Below, in pieces: positions 44,058 to 52,815 of a stretch of DNA of 64,000 nt. Under the pieces are notes generated by a model. It had not been told where the DNA came from and made no database searches. It saw only the letters and a program-made list of their open reading frames with translations. Location: assembly GCA_005884115.1 (NCBI GenBank), contig VAXW01000002.1, positions 186,001 through 250,000 on the forward strand, given 5' to 3'. The position numbers and the translations under genes are program-made. This DNA is from Actinomycetota bacterium (lineage in GTDB: Bacteria > Actinomycetota > Thermoleophilia > Solirubrobacterales > Solirubrobacteraceae). How positions within the stretch are numbered: position 1 is the stretch's first letter; the number at the start of each line of letters is the position of its first letter.

Positions 44058-44165
44058 GCTCGCGTCCTCCTCTGCCTCGGTCGCGCCGATCGCGGCCCTT
44101 GCGCCTGAGCATAACCGCACCGCCCGGCCTGCACGCGCAATCGAATGCGCTAGAACGCGGGAGCG

Positions 44166-45677
44166 ATGTCGGCTCTCGGACTGCGCTTGCGCTCCTGCTT
44201 CGCCGCGCTCGCGTGCGCCCTGCTGGTCGCGTGCGGCGGGAGCGCTCCAGCGGAGCGCTCCACGTCGACAACCGTGGCAGCCGCGATTCCGAGCTCGACC
44301 GCGGCATCCACTCGGCGGCTGCTCGATTGGCCCGAGTTCGGCCTGAGCCCGCAGCGCAGCAACGTCAGCGAAGACGCCACCGGTATCACAGCGGCCAACG
44401 TCGCACGTCTGCGCCAGCAGACGGTGACGCTGCCCGGCACCGTCGATTCCTCCCCCATCTACATCCACGCCGCATCCGTCGCCGGGGGCACGCACGACAC
44501 GATCGTCGTCACCACGACCTACGGCAAGACGCTGGCTGTGGACGCCGGCAGCGGAAGGGTGCTCTGGACCTTCACGCCAGCCGGCTACCGCAGCTGGGCC
44601 GGCACCGCGCAGATCACGACCACCAGCCCGCTGGCGGACCCCGATCGCCGTTTCGTCTACGCCGCCTCTCCCGACGGCCTGATCCACAAGCTCGCGCTCG
44701 CAGACGGAAGCGAGGCCCGCACGGGCAGCTGGCCCGTGAGCGTGACTCGCGACGCCACGCATGAGAAGCTTGCCGCCGCATTGAACATCGACGGCGGCGA
44801 GATCATCGCCGCCACTGGTGGGTACCTTGGCGACGCCCCCCCTTATCAGGGTCACGTCGTCCTGATCGACCGCGCGACGGGGCGGCTGCGCGCGGTCTTC
44901 AACACGCTCTGCTCGAACCGGCGCAGGCTGATCATCCCCAGCAGCTGCGGCGCCAGCGGGTCGGCGATCTGGTCGCGCGCCGGCGTGGTAGTCGAGCCGG
45001 GCGGAACACGTCTGCTCCTTGACACCGGGAACGGGCCCTGGAACGGGCGCACGAACTTCGGCGACAGCGTGCTCGAGCTCAGCTTCCCAGCGCTGCGACT
45101 GCGCCAGGCATTCACGCCCACGAACCAGCGAGAGCTGAGCGAAACGGACACCGACCTGGGGTCGAGCGCGCCCGCATTGCTCGGTGCTGACCGTGTGGTC
45201 GTGGCGGGCAAGGACGGCGTGATGAGGGTGCTCCAGTTCTCGCGCTTGAACGGCCGCGCTCCCTCAGCGCGCCATACGCTCGGGGGCGAACTCCAACGCC
45301 TGTCGACGCCGGACGGTGGCCAGCTGTTCACGGCCCCGGCCGTATGGCGGCGCGGAGGGCGAACCACCGTATTCGTCGCCGACGAAAACGCGACCGCCGC
45401 CTACGTTCTGCGTCGCGGCAAGCTCTTCCGCGCGTGGCTCAATCCCCGCGCTGGCACCAGCCCCATCATGGCGGGCGGCCTGCTGTACGTGTACGACCCC
45501 TCCGGTGGCGGCATCGAGGTCTACCGGCCCGGCTCACCGCGCCCGCTCGCCCACCTCGCCGGCGACTCCGGACACTGGAACAGCCCGATCGTCGCCGACG
45601 GGCACATCGTCGAGCCGGAGGGCAACGCCAACGACCACCTGCTGTCCGGCACGCTCGAGATCTTCTCGGCGCGCTAG
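44166..45677 (+). CDS. PQQ-like beta-propeller lipoprotein
   Basis: The 503-residue protein has a lipoprotein signal, CFAALACALLVACGGSAPAE, with lipobox LVAC. Repeats of PQQ-enzyme type follow, such as GKTLAVDAGSGRVLWTFTPA, HVVLIDRATGRLRAVFNTLC and VVVAGKDGVMRVLQFSRLNG. It is an extracytoplasmic beta propeller of BamB/PQQ-repeat type. The Trp docking motifs are partly kept (VLWTF). A scaffold or enzyme role is possible; no ligand residues were identified. Its 3' end overlaps the methyltransferase gene by 4 bases. Confidence 0.75.
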   Translation: MSALGLRLRSCFAALACALLVACGGSAPAERSTSTTVAAAIPSSTAASTRRLLDWPEFGLSPQRSNVSEDATGITAANVARLRQQTVTLPGTVDSSPIYIHAASVAGGTHDTIVVTTTYGKTLAVDAGSGRVLWTFTPAGYRSWAGTAQITTTSPLADPDRRFVYAASPDGLIHKLALADGSEARTGSWPVSVTRDATHEKLAAALNIDGGEIIAATGGYLGDAPPYQGHVVLIDRATGRLRAVFNTLCSNRRRLIIPSSCGASGSAIWSRAGVVVEPGGTRLLLDTGNGPWNGRTNFGDSVLELSFPALRLRQAFTPTNQRELSETDTDLGSSAPALLGADRVVVAGKDGVMRVLQFSRLNGRAPSARHTLGGELQRLSTPDGGQLFTAPAVWRRGGRTTVFVADENATAAYVLRRGKLFRAWLNPRAGTSPIMAGGLLYVYDPSGGGIEVYRPGSPRPLAHLAGDSGHWNSPIVADGHIVEPEGNANDHLLSGTLEIFSAR

Positions 45678-46516
45678 TCGGCGTTCCGCCTGGAGGCGTC
45701 AGTGCTCGTGTCCGGGCTCGTGCGGGCCTTGCGCGCGTTGACGGCCGCTGTCACCCACCATGGTGCCAGCGGGCGCGACTCGGCGCCCAGCCCTTCCAAG
45801 ATCACGCCGCGAGAGCAGATGAAGGCCAGGCGCCTCTGGTCGCGATAGTCCCTCATACCGGTGTAGTCGGTCATGTTCTGGGCGAGCGGGACCGTGGAGA
45901 AGCCGAACTGGGCAGCGAGCTCGATGACCGCCTCCCGGCTCGGTATCAGCACCATCTCGTAGTCGACGACGCTGTGCGGGTCGGCCAGGTTCGAGACCTC
46001 AAAGACGCTCGAGCGCGCCCGCGATATGTCGGTGTCGATCACGATGACGCTCGCGTCCACTTGCCTGATCAGCTCGAACAGCGACACGGGCTTGGCCGTG
46101 TGGTCGAGCAGCCCGAGGCACAGCACCACGTCAAAGGACTCGGTGAACTCGTGCTCGAAGATGTTGGCGAGCACGAAGCGATAGCGGTCGCGCTCGACCT
46201 CCTTGGCCTCAAAGACGAGCTCTGCCTGCTCGATGAATATCTTGCGCCCGTCGATGCCGAGCACGAACTCCGCGCCAGCCTGCAAGGCAAGCAGCGACCA
46301 CAGCCCGGCGTTGCACCCGAGGTCCAGCACGCGCCGGCCCTGCAGCGAGCCGCCGAGCGCACGCACGAGCGGCTCGAAGAAGTAGGAGCGCCGCTGCTCG
46401 TGACGGTTGACGATGCTGCGGTCGTGCACGGGCGTCGAGATCCCCTCATCGAAGTCGAACCGGTAGTGCCAGTAGGGGAACGCGGCGATCCGGTCCTGCA
46501 GTTCCTGCGCGTTCAT
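45674..46516 (-). CDS. SAM methyltransferase, CmoB/DUF1698-like
   Basis: The protein of 280 residues begins NAQELQDRIAAFPYWHYRFD, then EPLVRALGGSLQGRRVLDLG with CNAGLWSLLALQAGAEFVLG, SAM motif I and II. SFDVVLCLGLLDHTAKPVSL is motif IV/V. The F-x-YWHY-x-F start is seen in a family related to CmoB tRNA-U34 methyltransferases; other substrates are possible. The ATG at 46516 is chosen because GGAAGG lies six bases upstream, whereas for the ATG at 46522 it abuts. Confidence 0.75.
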   Translation of the reverse strand: MNAQELQDRIAAFPYWHYRFDFDEGISTPVHDRSIVNRHEQRRSYFFEPLVRALGGSLQGRRVLDLGCNAGLWSLLALQAGAEFVLGIDGRKIFIEQAELVFEAKEVERDRYRFVLANIFEHEFTESFDVVLCLGLLDHTAKPVSLFELIRQVDASVIVIDTDISRARSSVFEVSNLADPHSVVDYEMVLIPSREAVIELAAQFGFSTVPLAQNMTDYTGMRDYRDQRRLAFICSRGVILEGLGAESRPLAPWWVTAAVNARKARTSPDTSTDASRRNAD

Positions 46517-46638
46517 GTGCATCCTTCCTGGGAGGCAGAAGCGCCACCGGGACAGGCCATGTGGGTCGCGAGCGAGCGAGAAGTATAGGGTCAGGGCGAG
46601 AAGCGCTCGCGGGCTCAGCCGTCAGCGATACTTGAGGC

Positions 46639-47187
46639 GTGGAGCACTCGCTCGCAGGCCAGTTGCTGCTCGCCTCGCCCAATCTCCGCGACCCCAACTT
46701 CGCCCGCACGGTTGTGCTCATCGGGATCCACAACGAGGAGGGCGCCATGGGGGTCGTGCTCAACCGGCCCTCGCAGACGACCGTCTGGGAGGCGGTGCCA
46801 GCGCTCAAGGACGCCGTCGGCGAGCAGGAGGCGGTGTTCGTCGGCGGCCCGGTGCATCCGAGCTCGGTCGTGTGCCTGGCGGAGTTCGAGGACCCCTCCG
46901 CCGCGGCCGTGCTGGTGCTCGGGCGGATCGGGTTCCCGGGCCACGACGTCCAGCCGGAGCTGCTGCGAGAGGTTACGGCGCGGACGCGGGTGTTTGCGGG
47001 CTTCGCCGGCTGGGGCGAGGGCCAGCTCGAGGCGGAGGTAAACGAGGGCGATTGGCTCTCGAGCGCGGCGCTGGCGGAGGACGTGTTCACCGATCAGCCG
47101 CTGCGACTTTGGAGCAACGTCCTGGCGCGAAAAGGCGGAGGCTTCTCGCTGCTCGCGCGGATGCCGCTCGACCCCAGCATGAACTGA
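46639..47187 (+). CDS. YqgE/AlgH family protein
   Basis: The 182-residue protein has GQLLLASPNLRDPNFARTVV, GAMGVVLNRPSQTTVWEAVP, EAVFVGGPVHPSSVVCLAEF and ARTRVFAGFAGWGEGQLEAE. These four blocks are the DUF179 signature. It has no signal peptide; family function is uncertain, with links to transcription control (AlgH) and redox in some species. It starts with GTG and is followed after 9 bases by the large membrane protein, so they may be co-transcribed. Confidence 0.9.
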   Translation: MEHSLAGQLLLASPNLRDPNFARTVVLIGIHNEEGAMGVVLNRPSQTTVWEAVPALKDAVGEQEAVFVGGPVHPSSVVCLAEFEDPSAAAVLVLGRIGFPGHDVQPELLREVTARTRVFAGFAGWGEGQLEAEVNEGDWLSSAALAEDVFTDQPLRLWSNVLARKGGGFSLLARMPLDPSMN

Positions 47188-47196
47188 GCCCCGCGG

Positions 47197-49227
47197 GTGC
47201 TGAAACCGCTCTGCCTGGTGCTGTTCGCGTGCGTCGCCCTGCAGCTCGCGGGCGTGCCGCACCCGACATCAACGGGGATCGCGCGAGCGCAAGCGCGAGC
47301 GAGGCCCGCCGGCGCGGCGGAGCCCCGCTCGGTCGTGATCGCGCTCCTACCGACGGGCGAGCGCGCCCTTGCGCGCGTGCCCGGCTTCTCGATCGGCTTG
47401 ATGTCTGCGGCCCAGGGGACGTACTCGCGCGCGCAGCTGCTGCTGGACACGACGCAGGGTGCACGCGTGGCCTCTTCCGCGTACGCGCGCTCGCGCCCTG
47501 CGGCTCTCTCGCTCGCGCCCGCCGGCGAGGGCGGAGTGATAGCCGGCTGGTCCGCCGCGGTGCGACGCGCACACGGGGCACCGGCGCTCTTGCGCCCGGG
47601 GCTGCTCGCCGCTCGCATTCCCGGCGGCGCCGCATACGCCGGGATCGCCGGGACCGACGCACTAGATGCCGTGCTTGCGTCAGATGAGGCCGGCCGCGTG
47701 CACGCGGTGTCAATGGGGCCGGCGGGAACGGTCGTGGCGCGCGCCGCGGCGCTCGCCGAGCGCTCGCGCCTGGTCGTGTGCGACCTCGCGGCGGGTGCCG
47801 CAGGGCGCGGGCAGCTGCGCGCGCTGCAGCTACGGCGCGGAGCCGGCCAGCTGTTGCTAGTCATCCAGCGCGCCGGCGGAAGCGCTCACCAGCTGCTGTG
47901 GGCAGCGGCAGCCGGGCTGGAAGCAGGCCCGGCGAAGGATCTGACTTCGGCGACGACCGCTCAGCGCGGGCTGATCAGCGCCGTAGACGTCGCGACCACC
48001 GTCCTCGCCCACCTTCACATCATGGCGCCCTCAGACGCGCTTCGCGGCAAGGTCATCCACGGCGATGGAGCGCTCGACTCGCCAGGCTTGCGCACGCTGA
48101 TGGGCCGGCTGGCTGTGATCGGCCCGCGGCGGCTGCGAGCGCTGGCGTGCCTGCTCGGCGCCTGGGCAGCGCTACTTCTGCTCGCCGCGGCGGGCAGAGC
48201 GCGCGAACACAAGAGGCGGGTTCTGCGCGTCGGCGCCCTCGCGATGCTCTGGACTCCCGCCGTCGGGCTCGTTGCGGCCGCGATCGAGCCGAGCCCGGGG
48301 GGCGAGTACGCGATCTTCGTGTGCGGGTGCTTGGCCCTGGGCGCGCTGAGCGACGCGGCGCTGCCGTGGCCGCGAGCCCCGCTTATCCCCGCGCTCATGA
48401 CGCTGGCCGCGCTGGTCGTGGACGCCCTGGCACGCTCGCAGCTACAGATGCGCTCGCTGCTCGGGCCCAACCCGATACTGGGCGCGCGCTTCTACGGGTT
48501 CGGCAACGAGCTGAAGCCCGGCCTCGCGGTGCTCGTGCTGTGCGCGGTCGCAGCAAGCCTCTACCCCGCGCGGCGCGGATCCCGCGCGGTTCTGACGATG
48601 GCCGGCGCCGGCGTCGCTCTGGCCGCTGTCGTCGGCTCGGCGAAGATCGGCGCGGGCGTTGGAGGCGTGATCCTCATAAGCGGCGGGTTCGCCGTGGCGA
48701 GCGTGTTGCTGCTGCCCGGCTCCATGACCCGGGCGCGCGCACTGGCTGTGCTCGCGAGTCCCGTGCTGGCCCTGATTGCCCTGGCGGGGCTGGATCTCGC
48801 GACCGCAAACGGCAGCGGCCACTACACCGGCAGCATCCTGCATGCGCACTCGACGGGCGAGGTGCGCGATGTGATCGTGCGCCGCTACAGCGCCGCGTGG
48901 AGGGAGCTCCGCAACCACGCCATGCCGGTCGCGACCGCGCTGGCGCTCTCCAGCAGCGTGCACGCGTTGCGCCGCAGAGATCGCCTGCTCGCGCCCGTCG
49001 CCGTAGACCCCGCGTGGCTCGCTGCATTTGCCGGCGGGCTCGTCGCAGGGCTGCTCGGATCGCTCAGCGAGGACTCGGGGCCCGTGCTGCTGGTCGTGGC
49101 CGTGTTCACGCTGGGGTGCCTTGCCGCCTATCTGTGGGGACGGCCCCGCACTACGCCCCGCAGTCGCGGCAGGCACCGCGTAGGACGATCTCGTGCTCTG
49201 CCACGGTCAGCGGGATCGCCTTGCTGA
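47197..49227 (+). CDS. Large polytopic membrane protein, function unknown
   Basis: The 676-residue protein has an N-terminal secretion or anchor helix (LCLVLFACVALQLAG) and about 280 residues outside, with TYSRAQLLLDTTQGARVASS and HQLLWAAAAGLEAGPAKDLT. Ten or so membrane helices follow from residue 310, such as LACLLGAWAALLLLAAAGRA and AFAGGLVAGLLGSLSEDSGP. ILGARFYGFGNELKPGLAVL and KIGAGVGGVILISGG are striking conserved-looking loops. The soluble half has short blocks suggestive of a degenerate alkaline-phosphatase-like domain, but metal ligands were not recognised. The last 25 residues are antisense to zur and probably carry little function. Confidence 0.7.
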   Translation: MLKPLCLVLFACVALQLAGVPHPTSTGIARAQARARPAGAAEPRSVVIALLPTGERALARVPGFSIGLMSAAQGTYSRAQLLLDTTQGARVASSAYARSRPAALSLAPAGEGGVIAGWSAAVRRAHGAPALLRPGLLAARIPGGAAYAGIAGTDALDAVLASDEAGRVHAVSMGPAGTVVARAAALAERSRLVVCDLAAGAAGRGQLRALQLRRGAGQLLLVIQRAGGSAHQLLWAAAAGLEAGPAKDLTSATTAQRGLISAVDVATTVLAHLHIMAPSDALRGKVIHGDGALDSPGLRTLMGRLAVIGPRRLRALACLLGAWAALLLLAAAGRAREHKRRVLRVGALAMLWTPAVGLVAAAIEPSPGGEYAIFVCGCLALGALSDAALPWPRAPLIPALMTLAALVVDALARSQLQMRSLLGPNPILGARFYGFGNELKPGLAVLVLCAVAASLYPARRGSRAVLTMAGAGVALAAVVGSAKIGAGVGGVILISGGFAVASVLLLPGSMTRARALAVLASPVLALIALAGLDLATANGSGHYTGSILHAHSTGEVRDVIVRRYSAAWRELRNHAMPVATALALSSSVHALRRRDRLLAPVAVDPAWLAAFAGGLVAGLLGSLSEDSGPVLLVVAVFTLGCLAAYLWGRPRTTPRSRGRHRVGRSRALPRSAGSPC

Positions 49228-49591
49228 GGCGCTCGATCGCGCGCTCCAAGCCGGCATCCGAGAAGGGTGTGACGCGACCGCAGCTGACGCAGACGAGATG
49301 ATGATGATGCTCCTCAGCGGGGCGCGCGCGCTCATAGCGCACCATCCCCTGCCCGACCTCCACGCGCTGCACCAACTGCAGCTGCTCGAGCTCGTCGAGG
49401 ATCCTATAGATGCTCGCGCGGCTGACGCTGCGCCGCCCGGGGTCATTCTGCGCGTGCTCGATATCGGCGACGCTGAGCACGCAGGTCTGCGCCGCCAGCA
49501 GCTGGAGCAGCGCGCTCCGCGCGCCGCCGCGCTTGTGGCCGGAAGCTGCCAGCGCCGCCTCGGCGCGCCCGATCCAGTCCTCACCGCTCAT
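49151..49591 (-). CDS. zur: Fur-family metalloregulator, likely Zur
   Basis: The 146-residue protein has a Fur winged helix, SALLQLLAAQTCVLSVADIE with RSVSRASIYRILDELEQLQL, then a metal region with EEHHHHLVCVSCGRVTPFSD and a C-terminal Cys pair CRDCGA. The two CxxC-type pairs give the structural zinc site and the His cluster the sensory site. The ATG at 49591 overlaps the permease stop (ATGA). Co-transcription with a zinc ABC transporter and the Fur-type palindrome in its promoter suggest Zur rather than Fur. Confidence 0.85.
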   Translation of the reverse strand: MSGEDWIGRAEAALAASGHKRGGARSALLQLLAAQTCVLSVADIEHAQNDPGRRSVSRASIYRILDELEQLQLVQRVEVGQGMVRYERARPAEEHHHHLVCVSCGRVTPFSDAGLERAIERLSKAIPLTVAEHEIVLRGACRDCGA

Positions 49592-50421
49592 CTCAGCCAC
49601 CTCGTGAGCGCGTGAAGCGCCACCGCGAGCGCGATGATCGCGCTGCTCGGCGGCAGCGACGGAATCGCGAAGGCCAGCGCCAGCCCCGCCCATGTGCATG
49701 CGACCGCGAGCGCGCCCGCGAGCGCGATCCCTGCGAACGGCCGCGCCGCCAGCCGGTGCGCGCTGGCTGCGGGCGCCGCCAGCAGCCCGAGCAGGAGCAA
49801 CGCGCCCACCGCCTGCGTGGCGCCCGCGGCGATCACGCCCAGCAGGCCTAGGAAGGCGACCCCGAGCACGCGAACCCGCACGCCGCGCGCGGCGGCCACC
49901 TCTGGCGCGACTGACGCGAACAGCAGCGGCCGGGCGATCGCGAGCACGAGCAGCGTCGCGCCCAGCGCAGCGGCCGCCGTGAGGCGCGCTTCGCCCGCCC
50001 CGAGGCCGAAGATCGAACCGAACAGCGTGCGCGCACCCTGCAGCCCGGAGCCAGCTTGAGAGCTGGCGCCGAGACGAGCGAGGAAGAAGACGCCGAGGCC
50101 GAGCACGAACGTGAACGCGGTCCCGATTGCCGCGTCGCCCGCGCCCGACGCCGACGAAGGCGCGCCTGCGCCGCGTGCGCGGGGTGCATATGCGAGCGCG
50201 CCGAGCGCGATGCCAACGGCCACGGTCGCCGTCAACAGACCAATGCGCTGGTCAACGCCCGCCGCCGCGGCGGCCAGGGCCCCGGGAAAGGCGACGTGAC
50301 CGAGCGCGTCGCCGGCGAACATCTGCCCGCGCAGAACGGCGAACCATCCGCTGACTCCGCACGCCAGCGCGACGCAGGTGCCGGCCAGCAGCGCGTTGCG
50401 CATGAACTCCTGGCCGAGCAT
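49588..50421 (-). CDS. Zinc/manganese ABC transporter permease (ZnuB-like)
   Basis: The 277-residue permease starts FMRNALLAGTCVALACGVSG. GWFAVLRGQMFAGDALGHVA is the family signature region, with GALLLLGLLAAPAASAHRLA later. Seven or eight hydrophobic helices can be seen. The ATG at 50421 shares one base with the stop of the second permease (TGATG). With the neighbouring permease it may make a heterodimer. The usual metal-binding ZnuA lipoprotein is not next to it. Confidence 0.88.
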   Translation of the reverse strand: MLGQEFMRNALLAGTCVALACGVSGWFAVLRGQMFAGDALGHVAFPGALAAAAAGVDQRIGLLTATVAVGIALGALAYAPRARGAGAPSSASGAGDAAIGTAFTFVLGLGVFFLARLGASSQAGSGLQGARTLFGSIFGLGAGEARLTAAAALGATLLVLAIARPLLFASVAPEVAAARGVRVRVLGVAFLGLLGVIAAGATQAVGALLLLGLLAAPAASAHRLAARPFAGIALAGALAVACTWAGLALAFAIPSLPPSSAIIALAVALHALTRWLR

Positions 50422-51347
50422 CACGCCACCAACTCGTCCGGTTGCACATCGAGGGTGCGCTCGTCGCCCTCGTCGCTCGCTCGCCGCGGCAGCAGCGCCG
50501 CCGAGGCGCGCGCCAGAACGTAGATCGCGAAGGACACGCTCGCGACGAAGAACCCGGGTGGATACACGGAGAAGTAGGCGATTCCCAGCCCCAGCCACAC
50601 GACCAGCAGACCCAGAACGACCGTCAAGGCGAGGCTCAGCACGGGGCGCGGGGTAAGCGCCTGCGCGCTCGCCGCGGGCGCGACCAGGAGCGAGAACACA
50701 AGCAGCACGCCCGTGATCTGGCTGATCGATCCAACCGCGATGCCGAGCAGCAGCAGGAAGGCGCTCGCCAGCGCACGCACCGGCACGCCGCGCGCGCTCG
50801 CGGCATCGGGATCGATCGACGCGAAAAGCAACGGCCGTCCGATCGCCAGCAGAAGCGCGAGCGTGAGGGCGGCGAGCGCCGCCAGCGCGACCAGCTGGCC
50901 GTCGGCGATACCGAGCAAGTTCCCGAACAGAAGCCCCTCCAGGTCGCCGAGCACGCCGCCATAGGCGCTCACGAACAGGAAGCCCGCGGCGAGCGCGAGC
51001 GCCTGCACCGATCCGATCCATGCGGAGCGCTGCCTGAAAGAGCCTTGCCGCGCCTGCGTCGAGGAGCCAAGCGCGAGCGCGCCGGCTCCGCAGAAGGCGT
51101 AGTAGCCCGCCGCGGCCGGGGCTCCCAAGAGAGCCGCTCCGCTGGCTCCAGGAAAGGCCATTACCGCGAGCGTATGTCCGGCAAAGGTCTCGTGCCGGAC
51201 GAGCATCAGCCACCCGAGCAGTCCTGCTGTCACGGCCGCGACGCTGCCGGCCAGCAGCGCGTTGACCATGAAGTGGTATTCGAGCAGCTGGCTCAGATCC
51301 GAGGCGAGGTTCCAGCTCGCGGTCGGGCCGGCGAGCTCAGTGCGCAT
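50421..51347 (-). CDS. Zinc/manganese ABC transporter permease, second subunit
   Basis: The 308-residue permease of the ABC-3 family has EYHFMVNALLAGSVAAVTAG, GWLMLVRHETFAGHTLAVMA and GVLLVFSLLVAPAASAQALT. It is similar in layout to the neighbouring permease. A hydrophilic C-terminal tail (RRASDEGDERTLDVQPDELV) is present. The ATG at 51347 overlaps the ATPase gene by 11 bases. Two different ABC-3 permeases in one operon imply a heterodimeric channel. Confidence 0.86.
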   Translation of the reverse strand: MRTELAGPTASWNLASDLSQLLEYHFMVNALLAGSVAAVTAGLLGWLMLVRHETFAGHTLAVMAFPGASGAALLGAPAAAGYYAFCGAGALALGSSTQARQGSFRQRSAWIGSVQALALAAGFLFVSAYGGVLGDLEGLLFGNLLGIADGQLVALAALAALTLALLLAIGRPLLFASIDPDAASARGVPVRALASAFLLLLGIAVGSISQITGVLLVFSLLVAPAASAQALTPRPVLSLALTVVLGLLVVWLGLGIAYFSVYPPGFFVASVSFAIYVLARASAALLPRRASDEGDERTLDVQPDELVA

Positions 51348-52200
51348 GGCCCTGGGCGGCGAGGCTCGACTGCATATGACGGTCGTGGTGAAGCGCCGGC
51401 GCGTCCGGCTGGCCGACGACGACCACGCGCCCGTCGGAGGCACGAAGCACCTCCACCGGCACGCCGTGCAGGCGGCTGAGCGTCTCGGCGTTGATGACCT
51501 GCTCGACGGTCCCTTCGACGGCGCGGCCCCCAGCGAGGTATATGACCCGGTCGATGTAGGGGAGCAGCGGGTTGACGTCGTGTGCAACGAGCAGCACACC
51601 GACGCCGGCTTGCCGGCAGATCCCGTTCACGAGCCGCGCCACGCCGGCTTGATTGGGAAGGTCGAGGCTGTCGAGCGGCTCATCGAGGAGCAGCAGCTCG
51701 GGGTCCCGCACGAGCGCCTGCGCTATCAGCAGACGCTGCTGCTCGCCTCCCGAGAGCTCATCAATGGCGCGATCTGCATACCTGCCGCCGCCAACGTCCT
51801 CGATGACCCGGGCTACCCGCTCTCGCGCGGACCTTCGCCGCGACCGCGCCGCGCGCCCCGGAAGCGGCAGCGGGAGCCCCCAGCGATCACCATCGAGCCC
51901 CAGCCTGACGATGTCAACCCCGCGCAGGCGCGTGCCCGGCTCGAAGGAGTGCCGCTGCGGCAGGTAGCCGATCGCGGCATTGCGCGCGCCGGCTCGCTCG
52001 CCCAGGACGCGCACGCGGCCGCGGTGCAGCGCGAGCGCGCCCAGCACGACCCTCAGCAGCGTCGACTTGCCCGATCCGTTCGCGCCCAAGAGCGCCACGA
52101 ACTCGCCCCTGGCCATGCTGATCGAGACCTCGCCCCAGACGGCGCGTCCCGCGAGCTGGACGCTCGCATCTTCCAGCTCGATGGCCGACCCCTCGCGCAT
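51337..52200 (-). CDS. znuC: Zinc/manganese ABC transporter ATPase (ZnuC-like)
   Basis: The 287-residue ATPase has FVALLGANGSGKSTLLRVVL (Walker A), AIGYLPQRHSFEPGTRLRGV (Q-loop), DELSGGEQQRLLIAQALVRD (signature) and LLLLDEPLDSLDLPNQAGVA (Walker B), with VLLVAHDVNPLLPY as H-loop. The C-terminus ends APALHHDRHMQSSLAAQGHA with four His residues, which may bind the metal. It starts the minus-strand zinc operon ATPase-permease-permease-zur. Upstream lies a promoter with a Fur-type palindrome. Confidence 0.9.
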   Translation of the reverse strand: MREGSAIELEDASVQLAGRAVWGEVSISMARGEFVALLGANGSGKSTLLRVVLGALALHRGRVRVLGERAGARNAAIGYLPQRHSFEPGTRLRGVDIVRLGLDGDRWGLPLPLPGRAARSRRRSARERVARVIEDVGGGRYADRAIDELSGGEQQRLLIAQALVRDPELLLLDEPLDSLDLPNQAGVARLVNGICRQAGVGVLLVAHDVNPLLPYIDRVIYLAGGRAVEGTVEQVINAETLSRLHGVPVEVLRASDGRVVVVGQPDAPALHHDRHMQSSLAAQGHAH

Positions 52201-52218
52201 CGCCGTGCTCGCAAACGT

Positions 52219-52247
52219 AGCATAAGACTGAGTCTTGTTCTCGTAAA
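52219..52247 (-). promoter_or_regulatory. Promoter of the zinc operon with Zur-type palindrome
   Basis: The minus strand has TTTACG (52242-52247), 17 bases, then TATGCT (52219-52224). AAGACT-C-AGTCTT (52224-52236) is a perfect palindrome with one central base, lying in the spacer and touching the -10. The start point is predicted near 52212, about 12 bases before the ATG at 52200. Fur-family proteins bind 7-1-7 repeats of this kind, so metal-bound Zur would block the promoter. Confidence 0.55.
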
Positions 52248-52331
52248 GGTCCCACGCGACGCCCAGCCGACGTCGCCGGATCGTCGGCGAGATCCATTGC
52301 GGTGGACGCCCTGCTGGGCGAGGTGAGCTTC

Positions 52332-52772
52332 TCAGTCCGCCGGCATGCGCCAGCGTTTGACCAGCAGGACGGCACCGGTGAGCACGATCAGGCCCAGCAC
52401 GATCCCGCCGGCGATGTAGCGCAGTTTGTGGTGGCGCGGTTTTTTGTTCGCCTGCTTCACGGCCTGGCTGTGCGTCAGCACCGCGACGCGCACGTGCTTG
52501 GCGGCTAGCTGTGCGCGAACCCTGGGCTCCTGGCCCTTGGGATATTTGAAGAGGACGTTGCGACCGTCCTTGAGCGTCGTGCGCACCGTCTGCAGGAACT
52601 TGTTGATCGTCGCGCTCCTGATCTGCCTGGCGGCGAGCTGCTGCTCCCAGACCTGTTCGCTCTCTTTTTCATAGACCGGCGTCGCCGCGCCAGCCGCCGC
52701 TGCCAGCGCGAGCGCGCCCAGCAGGCAGCACAGCCCCCGCATCGCGGCGCGTGAGCAGGTCGATCGGCGCAT
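52332..52772 (-). CDS. Exported protein with C-terminal membrane anchor, unknown
   Basis: The 146-residue protein begins with a signal sequence, MRGLCCLLGALALAAAAGAA, after an Arg-rich start. A charged middle follows (EKESEQVWEQQLAARQIRSA and FKYPKGQEPRVRAQLAAKHV). Near the C-terminus YIAGGIVLGLIVLTGAVLLV is a membrane helix, ending in KRWRMPAD. The middle would be outside the cell. No known domain was recognised. An ATG ten residues later is an alternative start. Located 44 bases downstream of bipA on its strand's far side, without overlap. Confidence 0.6.
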   Translation of the reverse strand: MRRSTCSRAAMRGLCCLLGALALAAAAGAATPVYEKESEQVWEQQLAARQIRSATINKFLQTVRTTLKDGRNVLFKYPKGQEPRVRAQLAAKHVRVAVLTHSQAVKQANKKPRHHKLRYIAGGIVLGLIVLTGAVLLVKRWRMPAD

Positions 52773-52815
52773 CGGGCGGGTACCCTAACGCGTCAGCTCG
52801 CCGTTCGTCGCAGCG

